Assembly: GCF_017068395.1 (NCBI RefSeq) | Contig: NZ_CP070619.1 | Location: forward strand, 8,308,001-8,372,000 | Reading direction: 5' to 3' | Source: Rhodococcus pseudokoreensis | Lineage (GTDB): Bacteria; Actinomycetota; Actinomycetes; Mycobacteriales; Mycobacteriaceae | DNA length: 64,000 nt | In this document: positions 9,884-19,198 of the stretch, piece after piece | Numbering within the stretch: position 1 is the first letter of the stretch | Layout: each line of letters starts with the position of its first letter | Program-made: the position numbers and the translations under genes | Notes under the pieces: model-generated | Database searches by the model: none | What the model saw: only the letters and a program-made list of their open reading frames with translations | What the model was told of the DNA's origin: nothing

Positions 9884-10567
9884 TCAGGGTGTAATCCTCA
9901 ACGCATTGGCCCAGATCCGCGTTATAGTTTCGACGAGCTTGTCGAAGTTCACGCGCTTGCGCCCGGTGGCAGCGGCGAAATATCGGTACGCGGTGCGGCT
10001 GACCATTGCGGACAACGCCCGCGCCGTCAATTCGGGATCGAGATCCGGGTCGGCAACCCCGCGCTTCTGCAGTTCGGCGATATTGCGGGCATTCCGGCTG
10101 ATGAATGCGTCTGCGCGGCGCTGCCGCAGGTCGCCGAAAACTGGGTCGACGAGCGCCACTTCCTCGAGGAGGCCCATCAACTTACCGTTACGTTTGTACG
10201 ACGCCAGGTAGGCACGGTTGCTGGCCTCGAGCACCTCGTAGGCGGAGGCCGCGTCGACGACCTCGCTGCCGGCGCCCGGATGCAGCATTTCTTCCTGGAC
10301 CGTCTCCAGGAGTGCAGCGAAGATCTCTTCTTTGGTCTTGAAATAGGTGTAGAAGGTCCCGGCCGAACACTCGGCTTCTTCCGTGATGTCCGACAACCGG
10401 GTGTTGACGTAGCCCGATCGTTCGAACACCTTGCGCGCGGCGGCGATCAGGGCGGCGCGGCGACGAGCGCCGCGGTCGGTGGGAGGCAGCTCCCGGAGGA
10501 GGCCCTGCGGGGTTATCGACGGTCCCGGCGACTTCTTCGGCTTCGGAGCGGCTGTCACGCCCTTCAA
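9884..10567 (-). CDS. TetR-family transcriptional regulator
   Basis: A 227-aa repressor. After a disordered basic N-terminus, the HTH spans about residues 35-85 (RRAALIAAARKVFERSG, then SDITEEAECSAGTFYTYFKTKEEIF). The C-terminal ligand domain is all-helical. The probable start is TTG at 10567, preceded by AGGGTAGG; GTG at 10558 is an alternative. A 26-bp element just upstream (10574-10599) recurs at 14311-14336, which makes it a candidate operator and links this regulator to the monooxygenase cluster. Confidence 0.88.
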   Translation of the reverse strand: MKGVTAAPKPKKSPGPSITPQGLLRELPPTDRGARRRAALIAAARKVFERSGYVNTRLSDITEEAECSAGTFYTYFKTKEEIFAALLETVQEEMLHPGAGSEVVDAASAYEVLEASNRAYLASYKRNGKLMGLLEEVALVDPVFGDLRQRRADAFISRNARNIAELQKRGVADPDLDPELTARALSAMVSRTAYRYFAAATGRKRVNFDKLVETITRIWANALRITP

Positions 10568-10573
10568 CCTACC

Positions 10574-10599
10574 CTGAACTTATGGTCAACTTCAATTAT
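10574..10599. promoter_or_regulatory. shared 26-bp element, copy 1 (candidate TetR operator)
   Basis: The element reads CTGAAC, then GTCAACTTC, then ATTAT at fixed spacing. It matches 22 of 26 positions of the copy at 14311-14336. It contains an imperfect dyad (TGAACTT / AACTTCA) and starts 7 bases upstream of the TetR start codon. Confidence 0.6.
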
Positions 10600-10766
10600 C
10601 GACGATGAGTGGCTCGGCGGCCATTGACTTCTCGAAGGGCCGACAATTACCGTGGGCGAAAAGTCGAACTTGATGTCGACTGTAACTCTTGATCCGCCGG
10701 CCACTCCGTCATGGTCGGCGAGTGTCGATCCGACAAGTCCCCGTCGCCGGGGCCCAGGGAGTCCCA

Positions 10767-11069
10767 GTGAGTGTTGTCGAAGTGGTACGGGTCCAGGTCG
10801 CGGAAGGTCATCTGAGCACCTTCCTCGCGGACGTCGAGGCAGGCCTACTCGGTCTGCTGTCGGACGGTGTCCCCACGAGCGCCGAGGTGCTGCAGGGGGT
10901 CGAGAGTCCGGATGCCTGCCTGATAGTCATCACCTGGGACAGCGTTGAATCGCACGAAAGCTACCGAAGGACTCCAGAATTCAAGGCATTCTATGTCGCG
11001 ATGGGCGCGCACCTGGCGGGTAGCGGCGGAGCGGAGCACTACGAGCGCCGTGTGTCGCTGACGACCTGA
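10767..11069 (+). CDS. antibiotic biosynthesis monooxygenase (ABM) domain protein
   Basis: A 100-aa single-domain ferredoxin-like (dimeric alpha-beta barrel) protein with the typical W-D-S-x-E-S-H-E-S-Y-R-x-x-P-E-F segment. GTG at 10767 is chosen because AGGGA lies 7 nt upstream; the longer frame to 10689 lacks a site. ABM proteins are cofactor-free monooxygenases of quinols or structural dimers. It is divergent from the TetR gene and may be controlled by it through the element at 10574. Confidence 0.75.
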   Translation: MSVVEVVRVQVAEGHLSTFLADVEAGLLGLLSDGVPTSAEVLQGVESPDACLIVITWDSVESHESYRRTPEFKAFYVAMGAHLAGSGGAEHYERRVSLTT

Positions 11070-11112
11070 TCGTGTTACCTGTTCCGGGGTTCTTACCGTC
11101 GCCGATTGGTGC

Positions 11113-11141
11113 TAACGTGATTCTCGAGGTTCACCTCGAGA
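11113..11141 (+). promoter_or_regulatory. candidate promoter with 8-bp-arm palindrome
   Basis: TAACGT (11113-11118) fits a -10 box. TCTCGAGG-N4-CCTCGAGA (11122-11141) would then lie over the transcription start, upstream of the large regulator gene. This placement suits a repressor site. No direct evidence shows which protein binds. Confidence 0.4.
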
Positions 11142-11205
11142 TCGCCGAGGCGGGTGGCAGTCGACACCGACGCCGGCATCGCACGAGATAGGGGTGGTTG
11201 GCGCG

Positions 11206-13515
11206 ATGGGATCGGAGTCAGCGCCCCGGACGAATTTCGACCCGGAGTTGACGACCTTCGTCGGTCGCCGGGAGGAACTGTCGCACACACGTCAGTTGCT
11301 CGCCGAGAACCGTTTGGTGACCCTGACCGGTCTCGGGGGAGTGGGAAAGACGCGGCTGGCTCTGCGGACGGCCACGCAAGTGCAGCGGTCCTTCCGTGAC
11401 GGCGTTCGTATAGTCGAGCTCGCGGCGCTGCGGGAACCACGGCTCCTGGCGCAGACCGTCGTCGACTCGCTCAGATTGACCGAAGTGTCGGCGCGGGACT
11501 CGGTCGAAGCCATCGAGGACTATCTTCGATCGCGGCATGTGTTGCTCGTCCTCGACAATTGCGAGCAACTGCTGGCCGAGACCGCTCGTCTCGGCGTGAG
11601 GCTGCTGCAGAGTGCTCCTCACCTGCGCATCATCGCCACCAGCCGTCAAGCGCTGGGGGTCCCCGGCGAGAGGGTGCTGTCGGTGTCGCCGTTACCGGTT
11701 CCCGCCCCGGACGAACCTGTGGCCGCCGGGTCCGATCAGCGCTACGCCGCGCTGGTCCTGTTCGCCGATCGGGCAGCGACCGCGGTTCCTGGTTTCGAGG
11801 TGTCGCCGACCAACCTTCCCGAGGTGGCCCGTATCTGTCAGCAGCTCGAGGGTATCCCGCTGGCGATCGAATTGGCAGCAGTGCGGCTCAAGGTGCTGTC
11901 GGTATCCGATCTGGCCGATCGGCTCGATCGCCGGTTGCAGCTTCTGACCGAAGGCTCACGCATCACACCGGCTCGGCATCAGACGCTGCGGGCGACGATC
12001 GATTGGAGTTTCGATCTGTGCAGCCCGTCGGAGCAACTCCTGTGGACTCGGGTCGCGGTGTTCGCCGGGAGTTTCGATCTGGCTGCGGCGACGGCCGTAT
12101 GCAGCGGCGACGGGCTCGATCAGAATTCGATTCTGAACGGACTTTCCGGATTGATCGACCAGTCGATCATCGCGCGGGAGGATCGTGACGGTCACGTTCG
12201 GTTCCGGTTGCTGGAGACTCTCCGCGAGTACGGCCAGGACAAGCTGCGCGACAGCCACGCGGTGCCGACGTTACGCGATCGGCACCTGAGCTGGTTTGCG
12301 GCGCTGATGGATTCCGCCGTGGAGGATTGGTTCGGCCCGACCGAGGAGGATGTGTTCGCGCGCCTACGCCAGGAGCAGCCGAACTTGCGCGCAGCATTCG
12401 AGTACTGCCTCACGGAATCGGGGAAGCTGTCCTCGGGTCTGCGCATCGCCGGGCCGGCATGGTTTCTCTGGGCGTTCTCCCTCGCCGAAGGCAGGCACTG
12501 GCTCGATCGGCTGCTCGCTGTCGAATCCGGACCCAGCCAGGAGCACGCATGGGCGCTCGCAACGAGAGGATTCGTCACTGCCCTGCAGGGGGACCATGCG
12601 GTTGCGGCGGTCTCGCTCGAGGACTGCCTCGTCGAGGCCACCGACCTCGGCGACGAGTTGACCGTGGCGTACGGCCGTCATATCCGTGGCATGCCGGCAT
12701 ACCTCGCGGGTGATGGGGAATTCGGCGTACAGGCGATGACCGAGGCCCTGGCTCGGTACACGGGGCTGGGCGCTCCTGCCGGCCTGGTCTCCAACCTGCG
12801 GATCGGGCTGGGACTGGCATACATCTTCCTGGAGCAACCCGAGGTCGCCCTCGAGCATTTCGAGAGCAGTCGAACGCTGTCCGAGAGCCATGGCGAGCGC
12901 TGGATGCTGTCCTACGCGATTTACGGCCGGGCCTTCGTCGATTTCGCGCAAGGGCACCTCGAACCGGCCGAACGCGGTGTGCGCGACGCATTGCGCTTGT
13001 ACCAAGTCTTTCCGGACTCGCTCGGCCGAGCCATGGCGCTCGACCTCTACGCCTGGGTGTGTGCGGATAACCATGAGCCCGAGCGAGCCGCCTTCTTCCT
13101 CGGATGCGCTCAACGTCTGTGGTCGAGCCTCGGACAGCAGTTGTTCGGCTCCAGGTCATGGCAGGTGCATCGGGAGCGTTGTGAAGAGTCTGCGCGGCGG
13201 GATGCAGGTAACCGGTTGTTCGACAGTTCTTTCGAGCGCGGTGCGGGACTGCCTCCGGAGGAGGTGCTGGCATACGCGCTCGAAGGGCGGTCGGTCCCGG
13301 CGCCGGTGGCACCGTCGTCGCAGCGCGACATACTGACACCGCGCGAAACGGAGGTGGCCGGCTTGGTGAGCGAGGGCCTGTCCAATCGCGAGATCGCCGA
13401 GCGGCTCGTGATCTCGCCGCGCACGGTCGCAACGCACGTCGAAAATGTCCTCGTCAAACTGGGCTTCACCTCGCGGACCAGTATCGCTGCGTGGATCACG
13501 GCGCGAAAAGCGTGA
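11206..13515 (+). CDS. large ATP-binding LuxR-family regulator (AfsR/LAL-like)
   Basis: A regulator of about 769 aa. Its NB-ARC/AAA-type ATPase starts with FVGRREEL, has the Walker A loop LTGLGGVGKTRLAL near residue 45, Walker B LLVLDNCEQLL near 125, and the GIPLAIELAAVRL motif. A helical repeat region (TPR-like, about 370-680) follows, then a C-terminal LuxR HTH (TPRETEVAGLVSEGLSNREIA). Such STAND-type proteins act as signal-gated activators. ATG at 11206 is preferred; GTG at 11194 is an in-frame alternative lying too close to AGGGG. The target is unknown. Confidence 0.88.
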   Translation: MGSESAPRTNFDPELTTFVGRREELSHTRQLLAENRLVTLTGLGGVGKTRLALRTATQVQRSFRDGVRIVELAALREPRLLAQTVVDSLRLTEVSARDSVEAIEDYLRSRHVLLVLDNCEQLLAETARLGVRLLQSAPHLRIIATSRQALGVPGERVLSVSPLPVPAPDEPVAAGSDQRYAALVLFADRAATAVPGFEVSPTNLPEVARICQQLEGIPLAIELAAVRLKVLSVSDLADRLDRRLQLLTEGSRITPARHQTLRATIDWSFDLCSPSEQLLWTRVAVFAGSFDLAAATAVCSGDGLDQNSILNGLSGLIDQSIIAREDRDGHVRFRLLETLREYGQDKLRDSHAVPTLRDRHLSWFAALMDSAVEDWFGPTEEDVFARLRQEQPNLRAAFEYCLTESGKLSSGLRIAGPAWFLWAFSLAEGRHWLDRLLAVESGPSQEHAWALATRGFVTALQGDHAVAAVSLEDCLVEATDLGDELTVAYGRHIRGMPAYLAGDGEFGVQAMTEALARYTGLGAPAGLVSNLRIGLGLAYIFLEQPEVALEHFESSRTLSESHGERWMLSYAIYGRAFVDFAQGHLEPAERGVRDALRLYQVFPDSLGRAMALDLYAWVCADNHEPERAAFFLGCAQRLWSSLGQQLFGSRSWQVHRERCEESARRDAGNRLFDSSFERGAGLPPEEVLAYALEGRSVPAPVAPSSQRDILTPRETEVAGLVSEGLSNREIAERLVISPRTVATHVENVLVKLGFTSRTSIAAWITARKA

Positions 13516-13695
13516 TCCGCCTTGGGTTCACTCGAGCCTGAATCGTGCGATCGGGTCGAGATCGTCATGCGAGCCGAGCATGCTGCCGCGCTCTTCACCG
13601 GCCTTCCCGGTGGGCGTGACGATCGCGTCGAGTCGGTTTCGATGGCTGCTCCGTGCACGGTCGGATTCAGCTTTCACCGCTAGCGTCACCCGTGG

Positions 13696-14220
13696 TCACG
13701 GCTGTGCAGTCTCGACCTGGTTGCAACGTGTTGGGCGCCACGTCGTCCCGAGTAGTACGACCGCGCCGAGTGCACCTCCACCGGCGGCGATAGCTGCACC
13801 GACGCCTCCGTCCAGTCCAGCGTCGAGTCCCGCCGCATGATCGATCGATGGGCTGCCCGGCCCGAGTATCGCGAGGGCAATGGACACGATGCCGATCATC
13901 AGCACGTACTCGTAGCCGTCCTTGAAGACGAAGAAGCCGTTATGGCGGTGGGCCGTGACGGCGGCGACCGTCATTGTGCCGACCACGAACGCTGCGGCCA
14001 ACGGAGTGAGAAGTCCCACCGCGAGCGCGACGCCCGCGGCCAGTTCCCCGGCACCCGAGAGCACGGCGTGCAACTTCGCTGGGCGCATTCCGAGGGCATC
14101 GAACCAGCGTGCGGTCCCCGCGAGCCCCCCGCCGCCCCATAGGTGGTTGTAGCCGTGCGCGATCATCGTGCCGCCGACGACAACGCGAATCATCATTACT
14201 GCGACGTCGTAATTGCTCAT
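13696..14220 (-). CDS. DoxX family membrane protein
   Basis: A 174-aa protein with about four membrane helices. It begins with the family-typical R-V-V-V-G-x-x-M-I-A-H-G-Y segment and has a W-F-D-A-L-G-M-R-P loop. The C-terminus is glycine/alanine rich. DoxX proteins are small membrane redox-associated proteins of uncertain mechanism. A clear paralogue (G-M-R-P loop, same helix order) lies at 42651-43163 in the nitroaromatic cluster. This copy is transcribed away from the monooxygenase cluster, and the shared 26-bp element at 14311 lies 91 bases upstream of its start. Confidence 0.85.
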   Translation of the reverse strand: MSNYDVAVMMIRVVVGGTMIAHGYNHLWGGGGLAGTARWFDALGMRPAKLHAVLSGAGELAAGVALAVGLLTPLAAAFVVGTMTVAAVTAHRHNGFFVFKDGYEYVLMIGIVSIALAILGPGSPSIDHAAGLDAGLDGGVGAAIAAGGGALGAVVLLGTTWRPTRCNQVETAQP

Positions 14221-14608
14221 TCGAGTTCACCTCTTCAAGTCGAAATTCTTCGCGCCTCGCGACACCGAGTGGATTGCCGAGGCTGGACGCAGTCTGAGCG
14301 ATCAAGCCAACTGAACCTGTCGTCAACTTCGATTATTCAGGCAAAACGGGGGATGGCGAGGCCGAAGAAGTGCGTATCTCGCGCCTCTAGTCATTCCTCT
14401 ACGTACTTTGCGGGATGCGGCGACGGGGCCCGGAGGCCGATAGTGGCATAGGTCACGTCAGCCGGAGAGCTTCGAACGTCCCGGCGATAACCGGCCACAG
14501 CGTCAGGGCGAGAGTTGTTCCGCCCGAACCGCACACCGAGACCTGTACGCGCCCTGCCGCGGAATGCAATCGGCGCACGGCTCGACCGAAAACTACCGAG
14601 GAGGAACG
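14221..14608. other. 388-base intergenic region between divergent DoxX and monooxygenase genes
   Basis: No gene is supported here. The region must hold the promoters of the DoxX gene (minus) and of the monooxygenase cluster (plus). The only clear signals are the shared element at 14311-14336 and a strong GAGGAGGAA ribosome binding site at the right end. Confidence 0.6.
14311..14336. promoter_or_regulatory. shared 26-bp element, copy 2
   Basis: This copy is identical at 22 of 26 positions to the element upstream of the TetR gene (10574-10599), with the block GTCAACTTC fully conserved. It sits 91 bases from the DoxX start and 273 bases from the monooxygenase start, so it could act on either promoter. 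Confidence 0.6.
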
Positions 14609-16267
14609 GTGCCCAGTTCGACTCACGGCCAGAACGGCGGCGCAACGCCACAGAAGGACTTCGACGTCATCGTCGTCGGCGCCGGCTTCGCCGGGCTCTA
14701 CGCCGTGCACAAGTACCGCAACATCGAGGGACTGGCGGTGCTCGGTCTGGACGCAGCGACCGACGTCGGCGGAACGTGGTACTGGAACCGCTACCCCGGT
14801 GCACGCTGCGACGTCGAAAGCTACAACTACTCGTACTCCTTCGACCCGGAACTGGTACAGGACTGGAACTGGAGCGAGCGGTTTGCCGGCCAACCGGAGA
14901 TTCTGCGTTATCTCAACCATGTCGCCGACCGGTACGACCTGCGTCGAAGCTACATGTTCGAAAAGCAAGTCAGCTCGGGCACGTTCGATGAAGAGCGTAA
15001 CCGCTGGGTCATCGAGACGAAGGACGGCGACACCTATACCGCGCAGTTCCTCCACTCCGGTGTGGGCTTCCTGTCGGCGGCGAAGGAACCGGCATTCGAG
15101 GGTCTGCAGGACTTCACGGGCAACGTGTACCGGACGTCGCACTGGCCCCACGAGGGCGTCGATTTCGCCGGCAGGCGAGTGGCGGTCATCGGCACCGGAT
15201 CGAGCGGCATTCAGCTCATCCCCCTGGTCGCACAGGAGGCGGGCGCGTTGACGGTGTTCCAACGGACTCCGAACTACGCCACTCCGCTCGGAAACGGTGT
15301 CATGGACCCCGAGTTCCAGGCGCAGATCAAGGCAAATCACGCCACGCTGATCGAGCGTTCACGCCGAACCTATGCCGGCATCCCCTACGACACCGCCCAG
15401 CCTTCCGCGGTGGCGGTCAGCGACGAGGAGCGTGTTGCCACCTTCGAGGAGAAATGGCGCCAAGGCGGGTTTCGGCTGTGCTTCGATTCCTTTGCCGACT
15501 TGGCATTCAATCCGGAGTCGAACGAACTGGCGGCCGAGTTCATTCGGGCCAAGATTCGCCAGCGGGTGACGGATCCGGCGGTCGCGGATCTGCTGACTCC
15601 GCGGGATCACCCGTATGCCACGAAACGGCCGCCGCTGGAAACGAACTACTACGAGACGTACAACCGGGAGAACGTCGAACTCATCGATCTTCGAGCCACC
15701 CCGATCGTGCGGATCACCGAAAACGGCATCCAGGCGGGTGACGTCGAGTACGAATTCGACGACATCATCCTCGCGACCGGCTTCGACGCACTGACAGGTC
15801 CGCTGTTGAGGATGAACCTACGCGGTCGTGGCGGACTTCCGCTGGCGGAGCACTGGGAGCAGGGAGCGCGGACCTACTTCGGCCGGATGATCAACCAGTT
15901 CCCGAACCTCGTGATGGCGCTCGGACCGCAGAGCCCGTCGGCGCTCTACAGCATCCCCTTCGCCGTGCAGGACACCGCGGACTGGACCGCCGATCTGATA
16001 CGGCACATGCGTGAGAACGGTCTCGAGACGGTGGAGCCGACGGCCGAAGCGGAGGACGGATGGGATCGGCAGACGCGTGAGATCGCGTCATACACCCTGC
16101 TGCCTCAGGCGAACTCCTGGTACATGGGCGCCAACATCCCCGGGAAGCCGCGGGCCTGCCTGGTGTATCTGGGTGGCGGTCCCGCGTACAACGAGCTGAT
16201 CGACAAGGCGACAGCGAACGGGTACGAGGGCTTCGAACTGCGTGCCGCGGCACCGGCCATCCCGTGA
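14609..16267 (+). CDS. Baeyer-Villiger-type flavin monooxygenase 1 (atypical fingerprint)
   Basis: A 552-aa FAD/NADPH monooxygenase of the type I BVMO family, which inserts oxygen next to a ketone carbonyl. FAD binding: VIVVGAGFAGLYA. Next comes the family block GGTWYWNRYPGARCD, then the NADPH site VAVIGTGSSG. The family fingerprint F-x-G-x-x-x-H-x-x-x-W is FTGNVYRTSHWP here, so the conserved His is Arg. DIILATGFDALTG and the C-terminal GPQSPSALYS block are present. GTG at 14609 is chosen for its excellent GAGGAGGAA site. It is the first gene of the cluster, 26 bases before the second monooxygenase. Confidence 0.85.
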   Translation: MPSSTHGQNGGATPQKDFDVIVVGAGFAGLYAVHKYRNIEGLAVLGLDAATDVGGTWYWNRYPGARCDVESYNYSYSFDPELVQDWNWSERFAGQPEILRYLNHVADRYDLRRSYMFEKQVSSGTFDEERNRWVIETKDGDTYTAQFLHSGVGFLSAAKEPAFEGLQDFTGNVYRTSHWPHEGVDFAGRRVAVIGTGSSGIQLIPLVAQEAGALTVFQRTPNYATPLGNGVMDPEFQAQIKANHATLIERSRRTYAGIPYDTAQPSAVAVSDEERVATFEEKWRQGGFRLCFDSFADLAFNPESNELAAEFIRAKIRQRVTDPAVADLLTPRDHPYATKRPPLETNYYETYNRENVELIDLRATPIVRITENGIQAGDVEYEFDDIILATGFDALTGPLLRMNLRGRGGLPLAEHWEQGARTYFGRMINQFPNLVMALGPQSPSALYSIPFAVQDTADWTADLIRHMRENGLETVEPTAEAEDGWDRQTREIASYTLLPQANSWYMGANIPGKPRACLVYLGGGPAYNELIDKATANGYEGFELRAAAPAIP

Positions 16268-16293
16268 CCCCGCACGAATCAGAGAGGCACGTG

Positions 16294-17985
16294 ATGTCAG
16301 ACCAATCGAACAACAACGCGGTGGCCGGCGCGAATGTCGTCGAGATCGATGCGGTCGTGATCGGCGCCGGCTTCGGCGGACTGCGGATGCTGCACGAGCT
16401 TCGCGGGCGAGGACTCCGTGCGCAGATTCTCGAGGCCGCCCCGGACCTAGGCGGCACGTGGTACTGGAACCGCTATCCAGGAGCGCGGACCGACAGCGAG
16501 AGCTGGACCTACGCGTACTCGTTCTCCACGGAGTTGCAGGACGAGTGGGACTGGTCCGAGCGTTTTCCGACCCAGGACGAGGTTCATCGGTATCTGCGTC
16601 ACGTGGCGGACAAATTCGATCTTCGCAAGGACATCGTCTTCGACACCCGGGTCGTATCCGCGGTCTACGAGGAGGAGACCGGGCGCTGGCTGGTCACCAC
16701 CGAGGACGGGAAGCGTTATCACTGCCAGTACCTCGTCACGGCGCTCGGCCTGCTGTCACTGCCCTACAAGCCCGACTTCGACGGCATCGACAAGTTCGAA
16801 GGGGAGTGGTATGTGACCGGTCGGTGGCCCCGGGAGAACGTCGAGTTCGCCGGCAAGCGCGTCGCGGTCATCGGGACCGGCGCCACAGCTGTTCAGGCCA
16901 TCCCGCTGATCGCGCAGACGGCCGCACAGCTCACCGTGTTCCAGCGGACGCCGAACTACGTACTTCCGGCCCGCAACTACACCCTGACCGACTTCGAGCG
17001 TGAGAGTATCCGCGCTTCGTACGACGAGATCTGGCGAAAGGCGAGGAAGCATCCCTTCGGGTACGCGTTCGACCGGGCCGGTGTCACAAAGAAGGACGTG
17101 ACCCCGGACGAGCACCGGAACATTCTGGAGCGCGGCTGGGAGACAGGCGGGTTCCGGTTCATCTTCGAGACGTTCGACGACATCACGCTCGACCAGGAGG
17201 CGAACGAGATCGCCTCGGAGTTCGTGCGTGAGAAGATCCGGACGATAGTGAAGGACCCGGACACGGCGGATCTGCTCTGCCCCAAGGACTATCCGATCGT
17301 GTCGAAACGGCCCCCGCTCGGGCATTTCTACTACGAGGCCTTCAACAGGGACAACGTCAGCTTGATCGACGTCAGCAGTACCCCGATCACCGAGATCACG
17401 GCGGGTGGCGTTCGCGTCGGCGATGACGAGTATTCCGCCGACGTCATCGTGTTCGCCACCGGCTTCGACGCGGGCACCGGGGCCTACAACCACATCGACA
17501 TCCGAGGAAGGGGCGGACAGACCCTCAGAGAGAAGTGGGCGGAAGGGCCGCGGACCCATCTGGGTATCTCCGTGGACGGATTCCCGAACATGTTCATGGT
17601 CAGCGGCCCTCAGAGTCCGTTCGGCAACATCCCGGTCGTGGTCGAAGGGACAGTCGAGTGGATCGGTGACGCAATCGGGCACCTGCGGATGAACGAACTC
17701 GACACCATCGAGCCGACAGCCGAGTCCGTCGAATCCTGGTGGCAACTCTTACAGGACTACATCAACGCGACGTTGTTGCCGCGGGGCCGCCATTCCTGGT
17801 TTCTCGGCGCGAACATTCCCGGCAAGCCCCGCGGAGTGTTGTTCTTCTTCGGTGGGGTCGGCACCTATCGCAAGACGTGTCAGGCTGCCGCGGACGGTGG
17901 CTATGACGGATTCACCATCGAAAGTATTCATTCACATCGCCGTCGCGCAATGTGCACATCTCAACTCATCGGAGGCACACAGTGA
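16294..17985 (+). CDS. Baeyer-Villiger-type flavin monooxygenase 2 (atypical fingerprint)
   Basis: A 563-aa paralogue of the preceding protein. It has AVVIGAGFGGLRM (FAD), GGTWYWNRYPGART, VAVIGTGATAVQ (NADPH) and VIVFATGFDAGTG. The fingerprint reads FEGEWYVTGRWP, with Val at the conserved His position. ATG at 16294 has AGAGAGG upstream; a GTG at 16264 overlaps the previous stop and would add 10 residues. The stop overlaps the next gene's GTG (GTGA), indicating translational coupling. Two tandem divergent copies could act as a heteromer or in successive steps; this is inference. Confidence 0.85.
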   Translation: MSDQSNNNAVAGANVVEIDAVVIGAGFGGLRMLHELRGRGLRAQILEAAPDLGGTWYWNRYPGARTDSESWTYAYSFSTELQDEWDWSERFPTQDEVHRYLRHVADKFDLRKDIVFDTRVVSAVYEEETGRWLVTTEDGKRYHCQYLVTALGLLSLPYKPDFDGIDKFEGEWYVTGRWPRENVEFAGKRVAVIGTGATAVQAIPLIAQTAAQLTVFQRTPNYVLPARNYTLTDFERESIRASYDEIWRKARKHPFGYAFDRAGVTKKDVTPDEHRNILERGWETGGFRFIFETFDDITLDQEANEIASEFVREKIRTIVKDPDTADLLCPKDYPIVSKRPPLGHFYYEAFNRDNVSLIDVSSTPITEITAGGVRVGDDEYSADVIVFATGFDAGTGAYNHIDIRGRGGQTLREKWAEGPRTHLGISVDGFPNMFMVSGPQSPFGNIPVVVEGTVEWIGDAIGHLRMNELDTIEPTAESVESWWQLLQDYINATLLPRGRHSWFLGANIPGKPRGVLFFFGGVGTYRKTCQAAADGGYDGFTIESIHSHRRRAMCTSQLIGGTQ

Positions 17986-19184
17986 CTCAGTACACCGACG
18001 TACCCATCTTCGACTTCGACACTCACATGTACGAAACTCCGGATGCGCTGACCCGGTACCTGCCGGACCGGTTCAGGAACGCGATCGAGTTCGTTCAGTC
18101 CGGCCGCCGGACGAAGATCTCCATCCTCGGCAAGATCAGGGAGTTCATCCCGAATCCGACGTTCGAGCGGGTCGCTGCCCCGGGTGCACACGAGGCCTTC
18201 TATTCCGGCCAGAATCCGGAAGGCAAGTCGCTCAAAGAGATGTCCCACGAACATGCGATGGAATCCATTCCGGCGTTCCGTGAGCCCGGGCCCCGCATGA
18301 AGGTGCTCGAGGAGCAGGGGGTTCAGCAGGCGATGGTGTTTCCGACGTTGGCGAACCTGGTCGAGCATTCCACGGCCGAGGACCCCGATCTGACCGTCGC
18401 GGTCATCCACGCCCTGAACCGCTGGATGCTCGACGTCTGGGGATACACCTACCAGGACCGTCTCTTCATGACGCCGGTGATCAACTGTGCGCTCGTCGAC
18501 GAGGCCCGCCGTGAACTCGAGTACGTCGTCGAAAACGGTGCCAAGATCGTGCTGATCAAGCCGGCACCGGTGTACGGCTACCGCGGGTGGCGCTCCCCGG
18601 CCCTGCCGGAGTTCGACCCGTTCTGGAAGGACGTCGAGGACTCGGGCATCGCGGTCGGCCTGCACGCGAGTCAACCGCCCCTCGAGGACTACGTGCTCAA
18701 GTGGGAGCCCGACAACTCCGTCAACGTCTTCGAAGGATCCGCCTTCAAGTACGTGGCGCTGGGCCACCGCGAGATCTCCGACATGCTCGCCAGTCTCGTC
18801 TGCCACGGCACCTTGACGCGCTTCCCGAAACTGCGAATCGCCAGCGTCGAGAACGGCAGTGCGTGGATCAAGCCGCTGATGGACGACCTCGAGGCGACCT
18901 ACGCCAAGATGCCGCAGAACTTCGAGGAGAACCCGATCGAGGTGCTGCGCCGCAACTGCTGGGTCAGCCCGTTCTGGGAGGGCAACGTCGCCGACGTCGT
19001 CGAGTGGCTGGGCTGGGACAAGGTGCTGTTCGGCTCCGACTGGCCGCACCCCGAGGGCCTGACCGAACCGAAGGGTTTCTTCGCCTACGCCGAAGGCATG
19101 GACGAGAAGCGAACCCGGGACTTCATGGGCGACAACGCCAGACGCCTCATGAATCTCCCGGTGGCTGCGCCGGCAGGCGTCTAG
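17982..19184 (+). CDS. amidohydrolase-2 family metal-dependent hydrolase/decarboxylase
   Basis: A 400-aa TIM-barrel amidohydrolase. The metal motif near the N-terminus is F-D-F-D-T-H rather than the commoner D-x-H-x-H. GLHAS lies mid-barrel, and the catalytic Asp is in FGSDWPHPEG near residue 345. Relatives include ACMS/gamma-resorcylate decarboxylases and metal-dependent hydrolases, so it may decarboxylate or hydrolyse a ring-derived acid. The GTG start has GGAGG 6 nt upstream and overlaps the preceding stop by 4 bases. A hairpin follows directly. Confidence 0.82.
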   Translation: MTQYTDVPIFDFDTHMYETPDALTRYLPDRFRNAIEFVQSGRRTKISILGKIREFIPNPTFERVAAPGAHEAFYSGQNPEGKSLKEMSHEHAMESIPAFREPGPRMKVLEEQGVQQAMVFPTLANLVEHSTAEDPDLTVAVIHALNRWMLDVWGYTYQDRLFMTPVINCALVDEARRELEYVVENGAKIVLIKPAPVYGYRGWRSPALPEFDPFWKDVEDSGIAVGLHASQPPLEDYVLKWEPDNSVNVFEGSAFKYVALGHREISDMLASLVCHGTLTRFPKLRIASVENGSAWIKPLMDDLEATYAKMPQNFEENPIEVLRRNCWVSPFWEGNVADVVEWLGWDKVLFGSDWPHPEGLTEPKGFFAYAEGMDEKRTRDFMGDNARRLMNLPVAAPAGV

Positions 19185-19198
19185 TTTCGTGCACCTCG

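Noticed and set aside
10682..10687. Fifth copy of the nitroaromatic operator near TGTAAC at 10682
   Set aside because: Only one arm matches; the second half-site at 21-bp spacing is missing.
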